This document shows positions 54,345 to 63,564 of a stretch of 64,000 nucleotides of DNA, piece after piece. Source of the stretch: Pantoea sp. At-9b (lineage in GTDB: Bacteria; Pseudomonadota; Gammaproteobacteria; Enterobacterales; Enterobacteriaceae). The notes beneath the pieces were generated by a model. It saw only the letters and a list, made by a program, of their open reading frames with translations. It was not told where the DNA came from and ran no database searches. The stretch lies in NCBI RefSeq assembly GCF_000175935.2, contig NC_014837.1, positions 620,001 through 684,000 of the forward strand, written 5' to 3'. Position 1 is the first letter of the stretch. Every line of letters begins with the position of its first letter. The position numbers and the translations under genes are program-made.

Positions 54345-55727
54345 TTGGCCAAAGCGGCAAAACGCGCTTTCGTTTGTAATGAATGCGGCGCTGACTATCC
54401 ACGCTGGCAGGGGCAATGTAGCGCCTGCCACGCCTGGAATACCATTACCGAGGTGCGCATTGCCGCCTCGCCAGCCGCCGCGCGCAATGAACGCCTGAGT
54501 GGTTATGCCGGGAGCGCGGGCACCAGCCGGGTGCAGAAGCTGTCGGAGATTAGCCTTGAGGCGTTGCCGCGCTTCTCTACCAGCTTTAAAGAGTTTGATC
54601 GCGTGCTTGGGGGCGGCGTGGTGCCGGGCAGCGCCATTTTGATCGGCGGTAACCCGGGGGCAGGGAAATCGACACTGCTGTTGCAGGTGATGTGTAAGCT
54701 GGCGGAAGGGATGAAAACCCTGTACGTCACGGGTGAAGAATCCTTGCAACAGGTGGCGATGCGCGCCCATCGTCTGGGATTACCCACCGAAAACCTCAAT
54801 ATGTTGTCGGAAACCAGCATCGAGCAGATCTGTCTGATCGCCGAGCAGGAACAGCCGAAACTGATGGTGATCGACTCGATCCAGGTGATGCACATGGCGG
54901 AGATCCAATCTTCGCCGGGTAGCGTTGCGCAGGTGCGTGAAACCGCGGCTTACCTGACACGCTTCGCCAAAACGCGTGGGGTGGCCATTGTCATGGTGGG
55001 ACATGTCACCAAAGATGGCTCGCTGGCCGGACCCAAGGTGCTGGAGCATTGCATCGACTGTTCCGTGTTGCTGGATGGCGACGCCGATTCGCGTTTCCGC
55101 ACGCTGCGCAGCCATAAAAACCGCTTTGGCGCGGTGAACGAGTTGGGCGTATTCGCGATGACCGAGCAGGGAATGCGTGAAGTCAGCAACCCCTCGGCTA
55201 TCTTCCTGTCACGCGGTGATGAGATTACCTCGGGCAGTTCGGTGATGGTGGTGTGGGAAGGTACACGCCCGCTGCTGGTGGAAATTCAGGCGCTGGTGGA
55301 CCATTCAATGATGGGCAATCCGCGCCGTGTTGCTGTTGGTCTGGAGCAGAACCGCCTGGCGATTCTGCTGGCGGTGTTGCATCGGCACGGTGGTTTGCAG
55401 ATGGCGGATCAGGATGTGTTCGTCAACGTGGTCGGGGGGGTTAAAGTCACAGAGACCAGCGCCGACCTCGCATTGCTGTTGGCGATGGTCTCCAGTTTGC
55501 GCGATCGTCCTTTGCCGCAGGACTTGGTGATCTTCGGTGAAGTCGGATTGGCCGGTGAAATTCGTCCGGTGCCCAGTGGCCAGGAACGTATTTCTGAAGC
55601 CGCCAAGCATGGTTTCAAGCGGGCGATTGTACCCGCTGGCAATGCACCGAAGAAACCGATTGAGGGGATGAAGGTTTACAGCGCGAAGAAGCTGGCGGAT
55701 GCGCTGGCGATTCTGGACGAGCTGTAA
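54345..55727 (+). CDS. radA: DNA repair protein RadA (Sms)
   Basis: RecA-like ATPase that drives branch migration of recombination intermediates. 460 residues. An N-terminal four-cysteine zinc finger (CNECGADYPRWQGQCSAC), Walker A GGNPGAGKST, the RadA-specific KNRFG motif and a C-terminal Lon-protease-like domain are all present. It starts with TTG at 54345, preceded by AAGGAA, and the sequence AKAAKRAF matches the family N-terminus. Probably co-transcribed with serB. Confidence 0.96.
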   Translation: MAKAAKRAFVCNECGADYPRWQGQCSACHAWNTITEVRIAASPAAARNERLSGYAGSAGTSRVQKLSEISLEALPRFSTSFKEFDRVLGGGVVPGSAILIGGNPGAGKSTLLLQVMCKLAEGMKTLYVTGEESLQQVAMRAHRLGLPTENLNMLSETSIEQICLIAEQEQPKLMVIDSIQVMHMAEIQSSPGSVAQVRETAAYLTRFAKTRGVAIVMVGHVTKDGSLAGPKVLEHCIDCSVLLDGDADSRFRTLRSHKNRFGAVNELGVFAMTEQGMREVSNPSAIFLSRGDEITSGSSVMVVWEGTRPLLVEIQALVDHSMMGNPRRVAVGLEQNRLAILLAVLHRHGGLQMADQDVFVNVVGGVKVTETSADLALLLAMVSSLRDRPLPQDLVIFGEVGLAGEIRPVPSGQERISEAAKHGFKRAIVPAGNAPKKPIEGMKVYSAKKLADALAILDEL

Positions 55728-55756
55728 TGCCTCAGCCTGACTAACATTTTGCACAC

Positions 55757-55800
55757 CTCCCTTTCCCGTCTTGCGGGAGAGGGCCGGGGTGAGGGCAACC
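55757..55800. repeat. palindromic repeat between radA and nadR
   Basis: CCCTTTCCCG and CGGGAGAGGG pair over 10 bp with one wobble around a 3-4 base loop, followed by a GCCGGGGTGAGGGC-like stretch. The CCGGGGTGAGGG core is a dispersed repeat in many enterobacteria by general recollection. No second full copy is visible in this window. Confidence 0.5.
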
Positions 55801-55829
55801 AGCCGCACTTTCCATGCAGGAGGCACATC

Positions 55830-57068
55830 ATGTCATCATTTGACTACCTGAAAACCGCCATTCGCCAGCAGGGACATACGCTGCAACAGGTGGCGGATGC
55901 CAGCGGGATGACCAAGGGCTATTTAAGCCAGTTGCTGAATGCCAAAATCAAAAGCCCCAGCGCCGTTAAACTGGAAGCGCTGCACCGCTTTCTGGGGCTG
56001 GAGTTTCCGCGTCGTGAGAAGACCGTCGGCGTGATATTCGGTAAGTTCTATCCGTTGCACACCGGGCACATTTATCTGATTCAGCGCGCCTGTAGCCAGG
56101 TCGATGAACTGCATATCATCATGGGCCATGACGATCCGCGCGATCGTGAATTGTTTGAAAACAGTGCCATGTCGCAACAGCCGACGGTGAGTGACCGTCT
56201 GCGCTGGTTGCTGCAAACCTTCAAATACCAGAAAAACATCCGCATCCACTCCTTCAATGAAGAGGGAATCGAACCGTATCCGCACGGCTGGGATGTGTGG
56301 AGCGAAGGGGTGAAAACGTTTCTGGCGCAGCAAGGTATTGAAGCGGATTGCGTCTACACCAGTGAAGCGCCGGATGCGCCGATGTATCAGCAGCATCTCG
56401 GCATTGAAGCGGTGGTGCTCGATCCCAATCGATCCTTTATGAGTATCAGCGGCGCGCAGATTCGCCAGGATCCGTTCCGTTACTGGGAATATATTCCGAC
56501 CGAAGTGAAGCCGTTCTTTGTGCGTACCGTGGCGATCCTTGGCGGCGAGTCGAGCGGTAAATCGACGCTGGTGAATAAGCTGGCGAACATTTTCAATACC
56601 ACCAGTGCGTGGGAATATGGCCGCGATTATGTGTTTTCCCACCTCGGTGGCGACGAGATCGCGCTGCAATATTCGGACTATGACAAAATTGCGCTTGGTC
56701 AGGCACAGTACATTGATTTTGCCGTCAAGTACGCCAACAAAGTTGCTTTTATCGATACCGATTTCATCACCACTCAAGCGTTCTGCCTCAAGTACGAGGG
56801 GCGCGAACATCCGTTTGTCCAGGCGCTGATTGATGAATACCGTTTCGATCTGGTGATTCTGCTGGAGAACAATGTGCCCTGGGTGGCGGATGGATTACGC
56901 AGCCTGGGCAGTTCGGTGGACCGGCGCGAATTTCAGTCCTTGCTGATCACCATGCTGCGTGAGAACAATATCGACTTCGTCCATGTGAAAGAGGATGACT
57001 ACGACACGCGCTTCCTGCGCTGTGTCGAACTGGTCAAACAGATGCTGGGGGATGGTGTCCCGCGTTAA
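55830..57068 (+). CDS. nadR: NAD biosynthesis trifunctional regulator NadR
   Basis: 412 residues, three domains: an N-terminal helix-turn-helix (HTLQQVADASGMTKGYLSQLLN) that represses NAD genes, a nucleotidyltransferase domain with GKFYPLHTGH for NMN adenylylation (about residues 65-73), and a C-terminal kinase with P-loop GGESSGKST (about residues 238-246) that phosphorylates ribosylnicotinamide. CAGGAGG precedes ATG 55830; an upstream in-frame start at 55749 has none. A hairpin lies just after the stop. Confidence 0.96.
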   Translation: MSSFDYLKTAIRQQGHTLQQVADASGMTKGYLSQLLNAKIKSPSAVKLEALHRFLGLEFPRREKTVGVIFGKFYPLHTGHIYLIQRACSQVDELHIIMGHDDPRDRELFENSAMSQQPTVSDRLRWLLQTFKYQKNIRIHSFNEEGIEPYPHGWDVWSEGVKTFLAQQGIEADCVYTSEAPDAPMYQQHLGIEAVVLDPNRSFMSISGAQIRQDPFRYWEYIPTEVKPFFVRTVAILGGESSGKSTLVNKLANIFNTTSAWEYGRDYVFSHLGGDEIALQYSDYDKIALGQAQYIDFAVKYANKVAFIDTDFITTQAFCLKYEGREHPFVQALIDEYRFDLVILLENNVPWVADGLRSLGSSVDRREFQSLLITMLRENNIDFVHVKEDDYDTRFLRCVELVKQMLGDGVPR

Positions 57069-57073
57069 GCACT

Positions 57074-57092
57074 GCCGGGCGTAATGCCCGGC
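57074..57092. terminator. hairpin between convergent nadR and MFS genes
   Basis: GCCGGGC and GCCCGGC pair perfectly over 7 bp around GTAAT, 5 bp after the nadR stop. No T-run follows; a shared terminator is inferred from the convergent position. Confidence 0.5.
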
Positions 57093-57099
57093 CAATGCA

Positions 57100-58386
57100 T
57101 TAATGACTTGCCAGCGCACGCAGCGTATTGACCCCTTTTTGCCGTACCAGCAGCGCCAGCAATAACATACCTGCCAGAGCCAGCACGCTCGCCAGTACAA
57201 ATGCGGTGTGATAGCCGCCGCCATACTGAATCAGGAAGCCGGTAATCCCCGGTGACAGAATGCCCGCCAGATTGGCCAGCAGATGGACAAAACCGCCCGC
57301 CGTACCAATACGTCCTGCCGGGACGATATCCTGCAACAACGACCAACAGGCCTGCGGTGTCATATAGGCGAACACGCTCGCCAGGGTTATCAGCGTGACG
57401 GCCGCAGCCAGGCTTTGGCTCCAGGCGGTCAGCAGCACGCATAATGCGGCGACGGCCAGCCCGACAAAAATCACCAACTTGCGCGACAGCAGGAAGTTTT
57501 GTGTGCGGCGATACAGCATGTCGCACACCACGCCACCACCGAGAAAACCCACGGTGGCTCCGAGCCACGGCAGAATACCGATGATGCTCATGCTTTTAAT
57601 ATCCAGATGCTGGAAGTCGGTCAGGTAACTCGGCAGCCAGGAGAGGAAGAAATATTGAATGTAGTTGAAGCAGAAGAAGGCACTGGCGACACCCAAAACC
57701 GGCAGCGAGAAGACATAGCGCCACAGTGAGTGCTGATCCTGCTGCGGGGTGCTGGTGGTCTGGCTGGCCGGACGTTGCTGCATAATCAACTGGCTCTCCT
57801 CGCGGCTGACGCGCGGATGTTGTTCCGGCTTATCGCGGAACAGCAACAGCCAGCTGGCGACCCAAACAAAGCCCAGCGCAGCAATCACGATAAAGGCGAT
57901 GCGCCAGCCAAAATTCAGCCCCACCAAACCGACAATCGGTGCGGCAATGGCCGCCCCCAGCGGTTGTCCGGCATTGGTAAACCCTACCGCCCGACCCACT
58001 TCCTGACGCGGAAACCAGTTGGCAATCGATTTGTTGGTGGTGGTGCCCATCGGGCCTTCGCCGATACCAAACAGCATCCGCACAATCAACAGATGACCAA
58101 AACCGGTGACCAGCGCCGTGGCACCGCAGAACAGCGACCAGATGGTGGCTGCCCAGGCATAGACACGACGTGGACCAAAGCGGTCAGCTCCCCAGCCGCC
58201 GAGAAAACAAAACAGGCAATAGCCGATAAAGAAGCAGCTGAACAGGATGCCCATCTGCGCATCATCAATGCCAAGATCTTTTTTCACCAGCGGAGCCATT
58301 ACCGACAGCGCCGCACGGTCGAGATAGTTGAGCATACCGGCGCAGAACAGCAGCAGGGCAATGACCACACGATAATTTTTAAACAT
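57100..58386 (-). CDS. MFS transporter, anion:cation (sugar-acid) symporter type
   Basis: A 428-residue membrane transporter with twelve hydrophobic segments. NYLDRAALSVMAPLVKKDLG near the N-terminus, GGWGADRFGPRRV in loop 2-3 and GIGEGPMGTTTNKSIANWFP are typical of the ACS group (GudP, GarP, DgoT) that takes up hexonates and hexarates. AGGGAG lies 7 bp before ATG 58386. The start overlaps the end of the enolase-superfamily gene by 8 bp, so the pair is one operon and the transporter most likely imports that enzyme's sugar-acid substrate. Confidence 0.88.
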   Translation of the reverse strand: MFKNYRVVIALLLFCAGMLNYLDRAALSVMAPLVKKDLGIDDAQMGILFSCFFIGYCLFCFLGGWGADRFGPRRVYAWAATIWSLFCGATALVTGFGHLLIVRMLFGIGEGPMGTTTNKSIANWFPRQEVGRAVGFTNAGQPLGAAIAAPIVGLVGLNFGWRIAFIVIAALGFVWVASWLLLFRDKPEQHPRVSREESQLIMQQRPASQTTSTPQQDQHSLWRYVFSLPVLGVASAFFCFNYIQYFFLSWLPSYLTDFQHLDIKSMSIIGILPWLGATVGFLGGGVVCDMLYRRTQNFLLSRKLVIFVGLAVAALCVLLTAWSQSLAAAVTLITLASVFAYMTPQACWSLLQDIVPAGRIGTAGGFVHLLANLAGILSPGITGFLIQYGGGYHTAFVLASVLALAGMLLLALLVRQKGVNTLRALASH

Positions 58387-59533
58387 GATGGACTCCCTGT
58401 TGATCAACCCGTTGATGGGTTATCCGATACTCGCGCAGCACCTGCTCGTCAGGTTGATAACCGAGGCCTGGGCGATCGCTCAGGGTAAAACGCACGTCGT
58501 GGGGCAGATCGGGGTAAAGATCGACTTCAAAGTCGATCCATGGGATCTCCATTTTGACGTGATCCGGCAGCAACGCGACCAGATGGGCAGTTGCCAGCAT
58601 CCCCGCGCCGTAATAGAAGCAGTGCGGCACCACACGCACACGATATTGCTGCGCCAGCTCGAAGACGTGCAGGGCGGCGGTGATGCCGCCGACTTTGCTG
58701 ACGCTGGGTTGCACCACATCGACCGCGCCGCTTTCCAGCAGATTGACGAAGCCGAAATCGCCATCGACGTTTTCACCGGCGGCCAGAGGTACCCCGACGC
58801 GACGCAACTGAGACAGGCCGTCAAAATCATCCGGTGGCCAGATCGGCTCCTCCAGCCAGCCCAGCTCCAGCGCCCGCAGTTCATAAGCACGCTGATTAGC
58901 CTGTTCACGTGTCCACGGGCAATTCACATCCACCATCAGCTGCACCCCAACAGGCAGTGCGGCGCGTGCAGCGGCGATAGCCGGGACGGCAGTTTCATGC
59001 AGTTTCAGGGTGCGAAATCCCTGTTGATGGGCACGCAGCACCTGGGCGGCTACCTCTTCAGGATCATTGGCGTAACTCACCAGGCTGGCGTAGCGCTCGA
59101 TATGCTGGCGGGTTGCTCCCAGCAGTTGCCACAACGGTTGCTGCCGTTGCTGGCCGAGCAAATCCCATAAGGCGATATCGATAGCGGAAAGTGCATAACG
59201 TACCGGGCCGCTGCGGCCAAAGGCATGCAGCGCTTGCTCGGCGTTTTGCATTAATGAGGCGATCGCCTGTGGGCTGTCAGGGAGTGCCTGTTGCAGGAAA
59301 AACGGGGCGACCAGGCTGCACAGCGCTTGCTCGGTAACCGGGTTAGCCAAATGCCCAAAGGCTTCACCCCAGCCTACCAGCCCGCTGTCGCTGGTGACTT
59401 TTACCAGCAGGGTTTCCATGCGGCTCAACGAGGGTGAGGCTGCGTTAAACGTGGTTTCCTGTTCCGCTGGTGGACGTCGATGGGCATCAAAGGGGATAGC
59501 GATGCGCATCACTTCGATCATAGTTATCTTCAT
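58379..59533 (-). CDS. mandelate racemase/muconate lactonizing enzyme-family dehydratase
   Basis: A 384-residue enolase-superfamily enzyme. The N-terminal capping domain carries LLVKVTSDSGLVGWGEAFG. The barrel shows KLHE (with a K-x-H base pair in place of K-x-K), VDVNCPW (first metal ligand), EEP and GENVDG (second and third ligands), and HCFYYGAG with the late histidine. This set fits acid-sugar dehydratases. GAGGT precedes ATG 59533. With the overlapping ACS transporter it probably starts catabolism of an imported aldonate or aldarate. The exact substrate needs biochemical evidence. Confidence 0.85.
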   Translation of the reverse strand: MKITMIEVMRIAIPFDAHRRPPAEQETTFNAASPSLSRMETLLVKVTSDSGLVGWGEAFGHLANPVTEQALCSLVAPFFLQQALPDSPQAIASLMQNAEQALHAFGRSGPVRYALSAIDIALWDLLGQQRQQPLWQLLGATRQHIERYASLVSYANDPEEVAAQVLRAHQQGFRTLKLHETAVPAIAAARAALPVGVQLMVDVNCPWTREQANQRAYELRALELGWLEEPIWPPDDFDGLSQLRRVGVPLAAGENVDGDFGFVNLLESGAVDVVQPSVSKVGGITAALHVFELAQQYRVRVVPHCFYYGAGMLATAHLVALLPDHVKMEIPWIDFEVDLYPDLPHDVRFTLSDRPGLGYQPDEQVLREYRITHQRVDQQGVHHV

Positions 59534-59747
59534 GCCATAGACCTCAAAAGGGTGCGCCCGGCGTGAGTAGTTATGAAAAATGCCGGGACTGATAGGGATA
59601 CATCGGGTCAATAGCGAGTATAAAAAGCAGGCAACGCGGGAACATCGGGCAACAGCCCAGGAGTGAAAGCGGATTCAGACAGGTTTTTGTGCTGATTAAC
59701 GGCGTGTGGTGCAGGGGATCACAAATATGAGGTAAAAAACCATAAAT

Positions 59748-59762
59748 GCGCGATTTATCGCG
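59748..59762. repeat. short palindrome related to the REP-like core
   Basis: GCGCGATTTATCGCG shares the CGCGAT/ATCGCG core of the two REP-like elements at 7667 and 10551 but lacks the GTAG/CTAC outer arms. It may be a decayed copy or chance. Confidence 0.3.
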
Positions 59763-59763
59763 T

Positions 59764-59792
59764 AAAAAAAGGCGCCGGTTAAGGCACCTTTT
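59764..59792 (-). terminator. terminator of ettA
   Basis: On the minus strand AAAGGTGCC and GGCGCCTTT pair with one wobble around a 6-base loop and run into seven T residues, 18 bp after the ettA stop. Confidence 0.85.
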
Positions 59793-59810
59793 ATTATCGC
59801 GTCAGCGCAA

Positions 59811-61478
59811 TTACTTCGCCATACGTTTGTACTTGATACGCTTCGGCTCCAGCGCTTCTGCGCCAAGGGTACGTTTTTTGTACTCTTCGTATTCGGTGAA
59901 GTTACCTTCGAAGAACTCCACCTTACCCTCATCCTGGTAATCGATGATATGGGTAGCGATACGGTCGAGGAACCAACGGTCATGCGAGATGACCATCGCA
60001 CAGCCCGGGAATTCCAGCAGGGCGTTTTCCAGCGCGCGCAGGGTTTCGATGTCGAGGTCGTTGGTCGGTTCATCGAGCAGCAACAGGTTGCCGCCGACCT
60101 GCAACAGTTTTGCCAGGTGCAGACGACCACGCTCACCACCCGACAACTCGCCAACGCGTTTGCCCTGATCGGTGCCTTTGAAGTTAAAGCGGCCAACATA
60201 AGCGCGGCTTGGCATTTCGGTGTTGCCGATACGCATGATGTCCTGACCGCCAGACACTTCTTCCCACACGGTTTTGCTGTTATCCATTGCATCACGGAAC
60301 TGATCAACGGACGCCAGTTTCACCGTTTCACCCAGCTCGATGGTGCCTGAATCCGGCTGTTCCTGACCTGACATCATACGGAACAGGGTAGATTTACCCG
60401 CGCCGTTCGGTCCGATAATCCCGACAATCGCGCCTTTTGGCAGCGAGAAGGAGAGATCGTCAATCAGCACGCGGTCGCCGTAGGATTTACGCAGGTTGGC
60501 GACTTCCAGCACTTTGTCACCGAGGCGCGCACCTGGCGGAATAAACAGTTCGTTGGTTTCGTTACGTTTCTGGTATTCGGTGTTGTTCAGTTCTTCGAAG
60601 CGTGCCAGACGGGCTTTGCCCTTCGACTGACGACCTTTCGCGCCCTGACGCACCCACTCCAGCTCTTTCTCAATGGATTTGCGACGTGCCGCTTCGGCCG
60701 AGGCTTCCTGCGCCAGACGCTGATCTTTTTGCTCCAGCCAGGAGGAGTAGTTGCCTTCCCACGGAATACCCTCGCCACGGTCCAGCTCCAGAATCCAGCC
60801 CGCAACGTTATCGAGGAAGTAACGGTCATGGGTGATGGCGACGACGGTGCCTTCGAAGTCGTGCAGGAAGCGTTCCAGCCAGGCCACGGATTCCGCATCC
60901 AGGTGGTTAGTCGGTTCGTCGAGCAGCAGCATGTCTGGTTTTTCCAGCAGCAGACGGCACAGCGCAACGCGGCGGCGTTCACCACCGGACAGCGTAGCGA
61001 TTTTGGCATCCCACTCCGGCAGACGCATGGCATCTGCGGCACGGTTCAGCTGGGTTTCCAGGTTGTGACCATCATGTGCCTGGATCACTTCTTCCAGACG
61101 GCCCTGTTCAGCGGCCAGTTTGTCAAAATCGGCATCCGGGTCTGCGTACAACGCATAAACTTCGTCCAGACGCTTCAGCGCACCGACCACTTCGGATACC
61201 GCTTCCTCAACGGATTCACGCACGGTGTGTTCCGGGTTGAGCTGGGGTTCCTGCGGTAGATAGCCGACTTTAATGCCCGGCTGCGGGCGGGCTTCCCCTT
61301 CGATATCTTTATCAATACCGGCCATGATGCGCAGCAGGGTTGATTTACCTGCACCGTTCAGGCCGAGGACACCAATTTTTGCCCCAGGGAAAAAGCTGAG
61401 AGAGATATTCTTCAGAATATGACGCTTCGGCGGAACCACTTTGCCGACGCGATGCATGCTATAGACGAATTGAGCCAC
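59811..61478 (-). CDS. ettA: energy-dependent translational throttle protein EttA
   Basis: ABC-F protein that binds the ribosomal E site and gates the first peptide-bond step according to the ATP/ADP ratio. 555 residues, as in E. coli. Two ABC domains: Walker A GLNGAGKST and GPNGAGKST, signatures LSGGERRR and LSGGERGR, Walker B LLLDEPTNHLD and LLLDEPTNDLD. The linker between them is the P-site tRNA interaction motif. It starts with GTG at 61478. No membrane segments. Confidence 0.97.
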   Translation of the reverse strand: MAQFVYSMHRVGKVVPPKRHILKNISLSFFPGAKIGVLGLNGAGKSTLLRIMAGIDKDIEGEARPQPGIKVGYLPQEPQLNPEHTVRESVEEAVSEVVGALKRLDEVYALYADPDADFDKLAAEQGRLEEVIQAHDGHNLETQLNRAADAMRLPEWDAKIATLSGGERRRVALCRLLLEKPDMLLLDEPTNHLDAESVAWLERFLHDFEGTVVAITHDRYFLDNVAGWILELDRGEGIPWEGNYSSWLEQKDQRLAQEASAEAARRKSIEKELEWVRQGAKGRQSKGKARLARFEELNNTEYQKRNETNELFIPPGARLGDKVLEVANLRKSYGDRVLIDDLSFSLPKGAIVGIIGPNGAGKSTLFRMMSGQEQPDSGTIELGETVKLASVDQFRDAMDNSKTVWEEVSGGQDIMRIGNTEMPSRAYVGRFNFKGTDQGKRVGELSGGERGRLHLAKLLQVGGNLLLLDEPTNDLDIETLRALENALLEFPGCAMVISHDRWFLDRIATHIIDYQDEGKVEFFEGNFTEYEEYKKRTLGAEALEPKRIKYKRMAK

Positions 61479-61664
61479 GTTGTAATGAGCCTCTTGGTCT
61501 GTGGAGGTGGACGTCAGATGCTGAAGTTTAGCCGTTTTCCCGGTCCAATCACAGCGACACAGCGGTGAAACTTCTGGAGCTGGCTCGATAAACGGATAAC
61601 TGTTTGATTCTCACTCAGCCGTCGGACTATGCTGGTTTTTTGCCTTAAAACGGGAGGAGGTGCG

Positions 61665-62612
61665 ATGAGAGTGCTGGTGGGTGCGGATGAACAGGCCTGG
61701 GGTGGGTTAATCCCCACAATTCGTCAGTTGTTACCCGATGTGGAATTTGTCGCATCGGTGGGCCATGCGGTCGATAGCCTGGCGGGCTTTGATGCGTTAG
61801 TTCCGGGTATGTGCCGGGTCGATGCGCCATTGCTGGCGACGGCCGATCGCCTGAAACTGATTCAGCAGGTCGGCGTCGGACTGGAAGGGGTCGATATCGC
61901 TGCGGCCAAGAAGGCCGGCATCATGGTGGCAAATGTCCCCTCCGATCACTCCGGCAACGCTGATTCTGTTGCAGAGCTGGGCATCTGGATGATGATTGGC
62001 CTCGCGCGGCGTCACCAGGAAATCGCGCCATGCCTGGCACAGCAGCAACTCGGACAGCCGATTGGCATGGGGCTGATGGGCAAAACGGTAGGCCTGGTTG
62101 GGCTGGGGGGCATCGGTAAAGCGCTGGCAAAACGCCTCGCACCCTTTGGTATGCGGATGATTGGTGTGAAGCGGGAAGCGGATGAAGCCTTTGCCCGTGA
62201 GCATCAGCTTGACTGGGTGGGCAGTATCAGCCAATTGCCGCAACTGTTGGCGCAGTCTGATTTTGTGCTGCTGAGCCTGCCGCATAACGTGGCAACCCAT
62301 CAGATCATTGATGCGGCGGCCCTGGCGCAGATGAAATCCACCAGTTTCCTGATCAACCTCGGCCGTGGCGGCCTGATCGACAAAGCGGCGTTTCTCTCCG
62401 CGCTGGAGCATAAAACCCTGGCTGGAGCCGGGTTAGATGTGTTCTGGCAGGAGCCACCCGATCCCCATGATGCGGTTTTTCAGTACAACGTGATTGCCAC
62501 GCCCCATATTGGGGGTGTCACCGATATCTCGCTGGCTGGCAATATCAAAGGCGTGTGCGATAACCTGCGCCGTCTGCGTGACGGCGATGCGGTGATTGAT
62601 CGCTGGGCTTAA
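61665..62612 (+). CDS. D-2-hydroxyacid dehydrogenase (NAD-binding)
   Basis: A 315-residue enzyme of the D-isomer specific 2-hydroxyacid family. The nucleotide-binding GLVGLGGIGKAL lies at about residues 144-155; the catalytic Arg is in NLGRGGLID, the Glu about 30 residues later, and the His in ATPHIGGVT. All three are present. Relatives include glyoxylate/hydroxypyruvate reductase and 2-ketogluconate reductase. GGAGGAGG lies just before ATG 61665. The convergent neighbour is deoR, with which it shares TTAA at the stop codons; any functional link is speculative. Confidence 0.9.
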   Translation: MRVLVGADEQAWGGLIPTIRQLLPDVEFVASVGHAVDSLAGFDALVPGMCRVDAPLLATADRLKLIQQVGVGLEGVDIAAAKKAGIMVANVPSDHSGNADSVAELGIWMMIGLARRHQEIAPCLAQQQLGQPIGMGLMGKTVGLVGLGGIGKALAKRLAPFGMRMIGVKREADEAFAREHQLDWVGSISQLPQLLAQSDFVLLSLPHNVATHQIIDAAALAQMKSTSFLINLGRGGLIDKAAFLSALEHKTLAGAGLDVFWQEPPDPHDAVFQYNVIATPHIGGVTDISLAGNIKGVCDNLRRLRDGDAVIDRWA

Positions 62613-63373
62613 CCGCAGCACAGCTTAACCCCTGCCGCCTGCATCACCTTCAACAATGCCGGCGGTGGTGGGCTATCGCTCACCAGAATATCGAATAACG
62701 AGAAATCACCGATCCGGGCGGGCAGTACCTTGCCGTATTTGCTGCTGTCGCCCACCATGATCCGCGTCTGCGCCCGCTGCAATGCCAGATGCTTAATCGG
62801 TAGTTCATTCAGGTTGTAGCAAGTGGCTCCCTGACGCACATCCATCCCTGCGGCGGAGATAAACGCTTTGGTCGGGCAGAGCGCGTCCAGTACTGTCACC
62901 TGTTCCAGCGGGGTAAATACCGCGTTGTCGGCATGAAATTCGCCACCGGATAAAATCACCCGACAGTTCGGCTTCTCTTTTAACGCCAGAAACGTGTTGA
63001 TGGCGCTGCAAATAGCGGTGAAGGGCAGGTCGTCGTCAATGGCATCAATCACCAGTGGCAGGGTGGTGCCACAATCAAAAAACACCGTATCGTTGGCCTC
63101 AATCAAGGCGGCAGCATGCTGCGCCAACTGCTGCTTTTTGCTGACGTTGAGATTTTGCTGGTCGCTGACAAAGTAGTGCGCAATGTTCTGGCGCGGATCG
63201 CGCATGATGTAGCCACCCAGCAGCACCACGCCGTTTGCCGGTTCACTCAGATCGCGGCGGATAGTCATTTCTGACACGCCCAGCAGCTGTGCGGCTTCCT
63301 TCAGATGCAGCTTATCGGTGCGTTTAAGCGCCAGTGTCAGGCGGGTGATGCGATCAACGCGGCGGGTTTCCAT
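62609..63373 (-). CDS. deoR: deoxyribose operon repressor DeoR
   Basis: A 254-residue repressor of deoxyribonucleoside catabolism. The N-terminus METRRVDRITRL, the helix-turn-helix LHLKEAAQLLGVSEMTIRRDL and the FDCGTTLPLVIDAI segment match E. coli DeoR closely. The C-terminal sensor domain binds deoxyribose-5-phosphate. Its target operon deoCABD is not in the window. A TTG at 63394 could extend the protein by seven residues, but ATG 63373 fits the family. Confidence 0.92.
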   Translation of the reverse strand: METRRVDRITRLTLALKRTDKLHLKEAAQLLGVSEMTIRRDLSEPANGVVLLGGYIMRDPRQNIAHYFVSDQQNLNVSKKQQLAQHAAALIEANDTVFFDCGTTLPLVIDAIDDDLPFTAICSAINTFLALKEKPNCRVILSGGEFHADNAVFTPLEQVTVLDALCPTKAFISAAGMDVRQGATCYNLNELPIKHLALQRAQTRIMVGDSSKYGKVLPARIGDFSLFDILVSDSPPPPALLKVMQAAGVKLCCG

Positions 63374-63424
63374 AGTTGAGGATTCGCTCAGCAAAGGTGA
63401 AATTCGACAGTGGGTTGGTGGGGA

Positions 63425-63452
63425 TAAACATTAAGTTTTTTCTTGCAGATTA
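63425..63452 (+). promoter_or_regulatory. weak sigma-28-like promoter before the chemoreceptor gene
   Basis: TAAA (63425) and GCAGATTA (63445-63452) are 16 bp apart; the flagellar sigma-28 consensus is TAAA-N15-GCCGATAA. Two bases in the -10 element differ and the spacer is one longer, so this is a candidate only. Confidence 0.3.
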
Positions 63453-63564
63453 ACAACCTGCCCGGATGTCATAAAACTGTCACGAAACTTCCTTTCCACC
63501 AGGACGATAACCATGGTGACGCGTGTCATCGCGTTTTCTTTTCCCTCACCAGGTATCAAATCTT

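Noticed and set aside
59748..59762. Third full REP-like element
   Set aside because: Only the inner core matches; the GTAG/CTAC arms that define the other two copies are missing.
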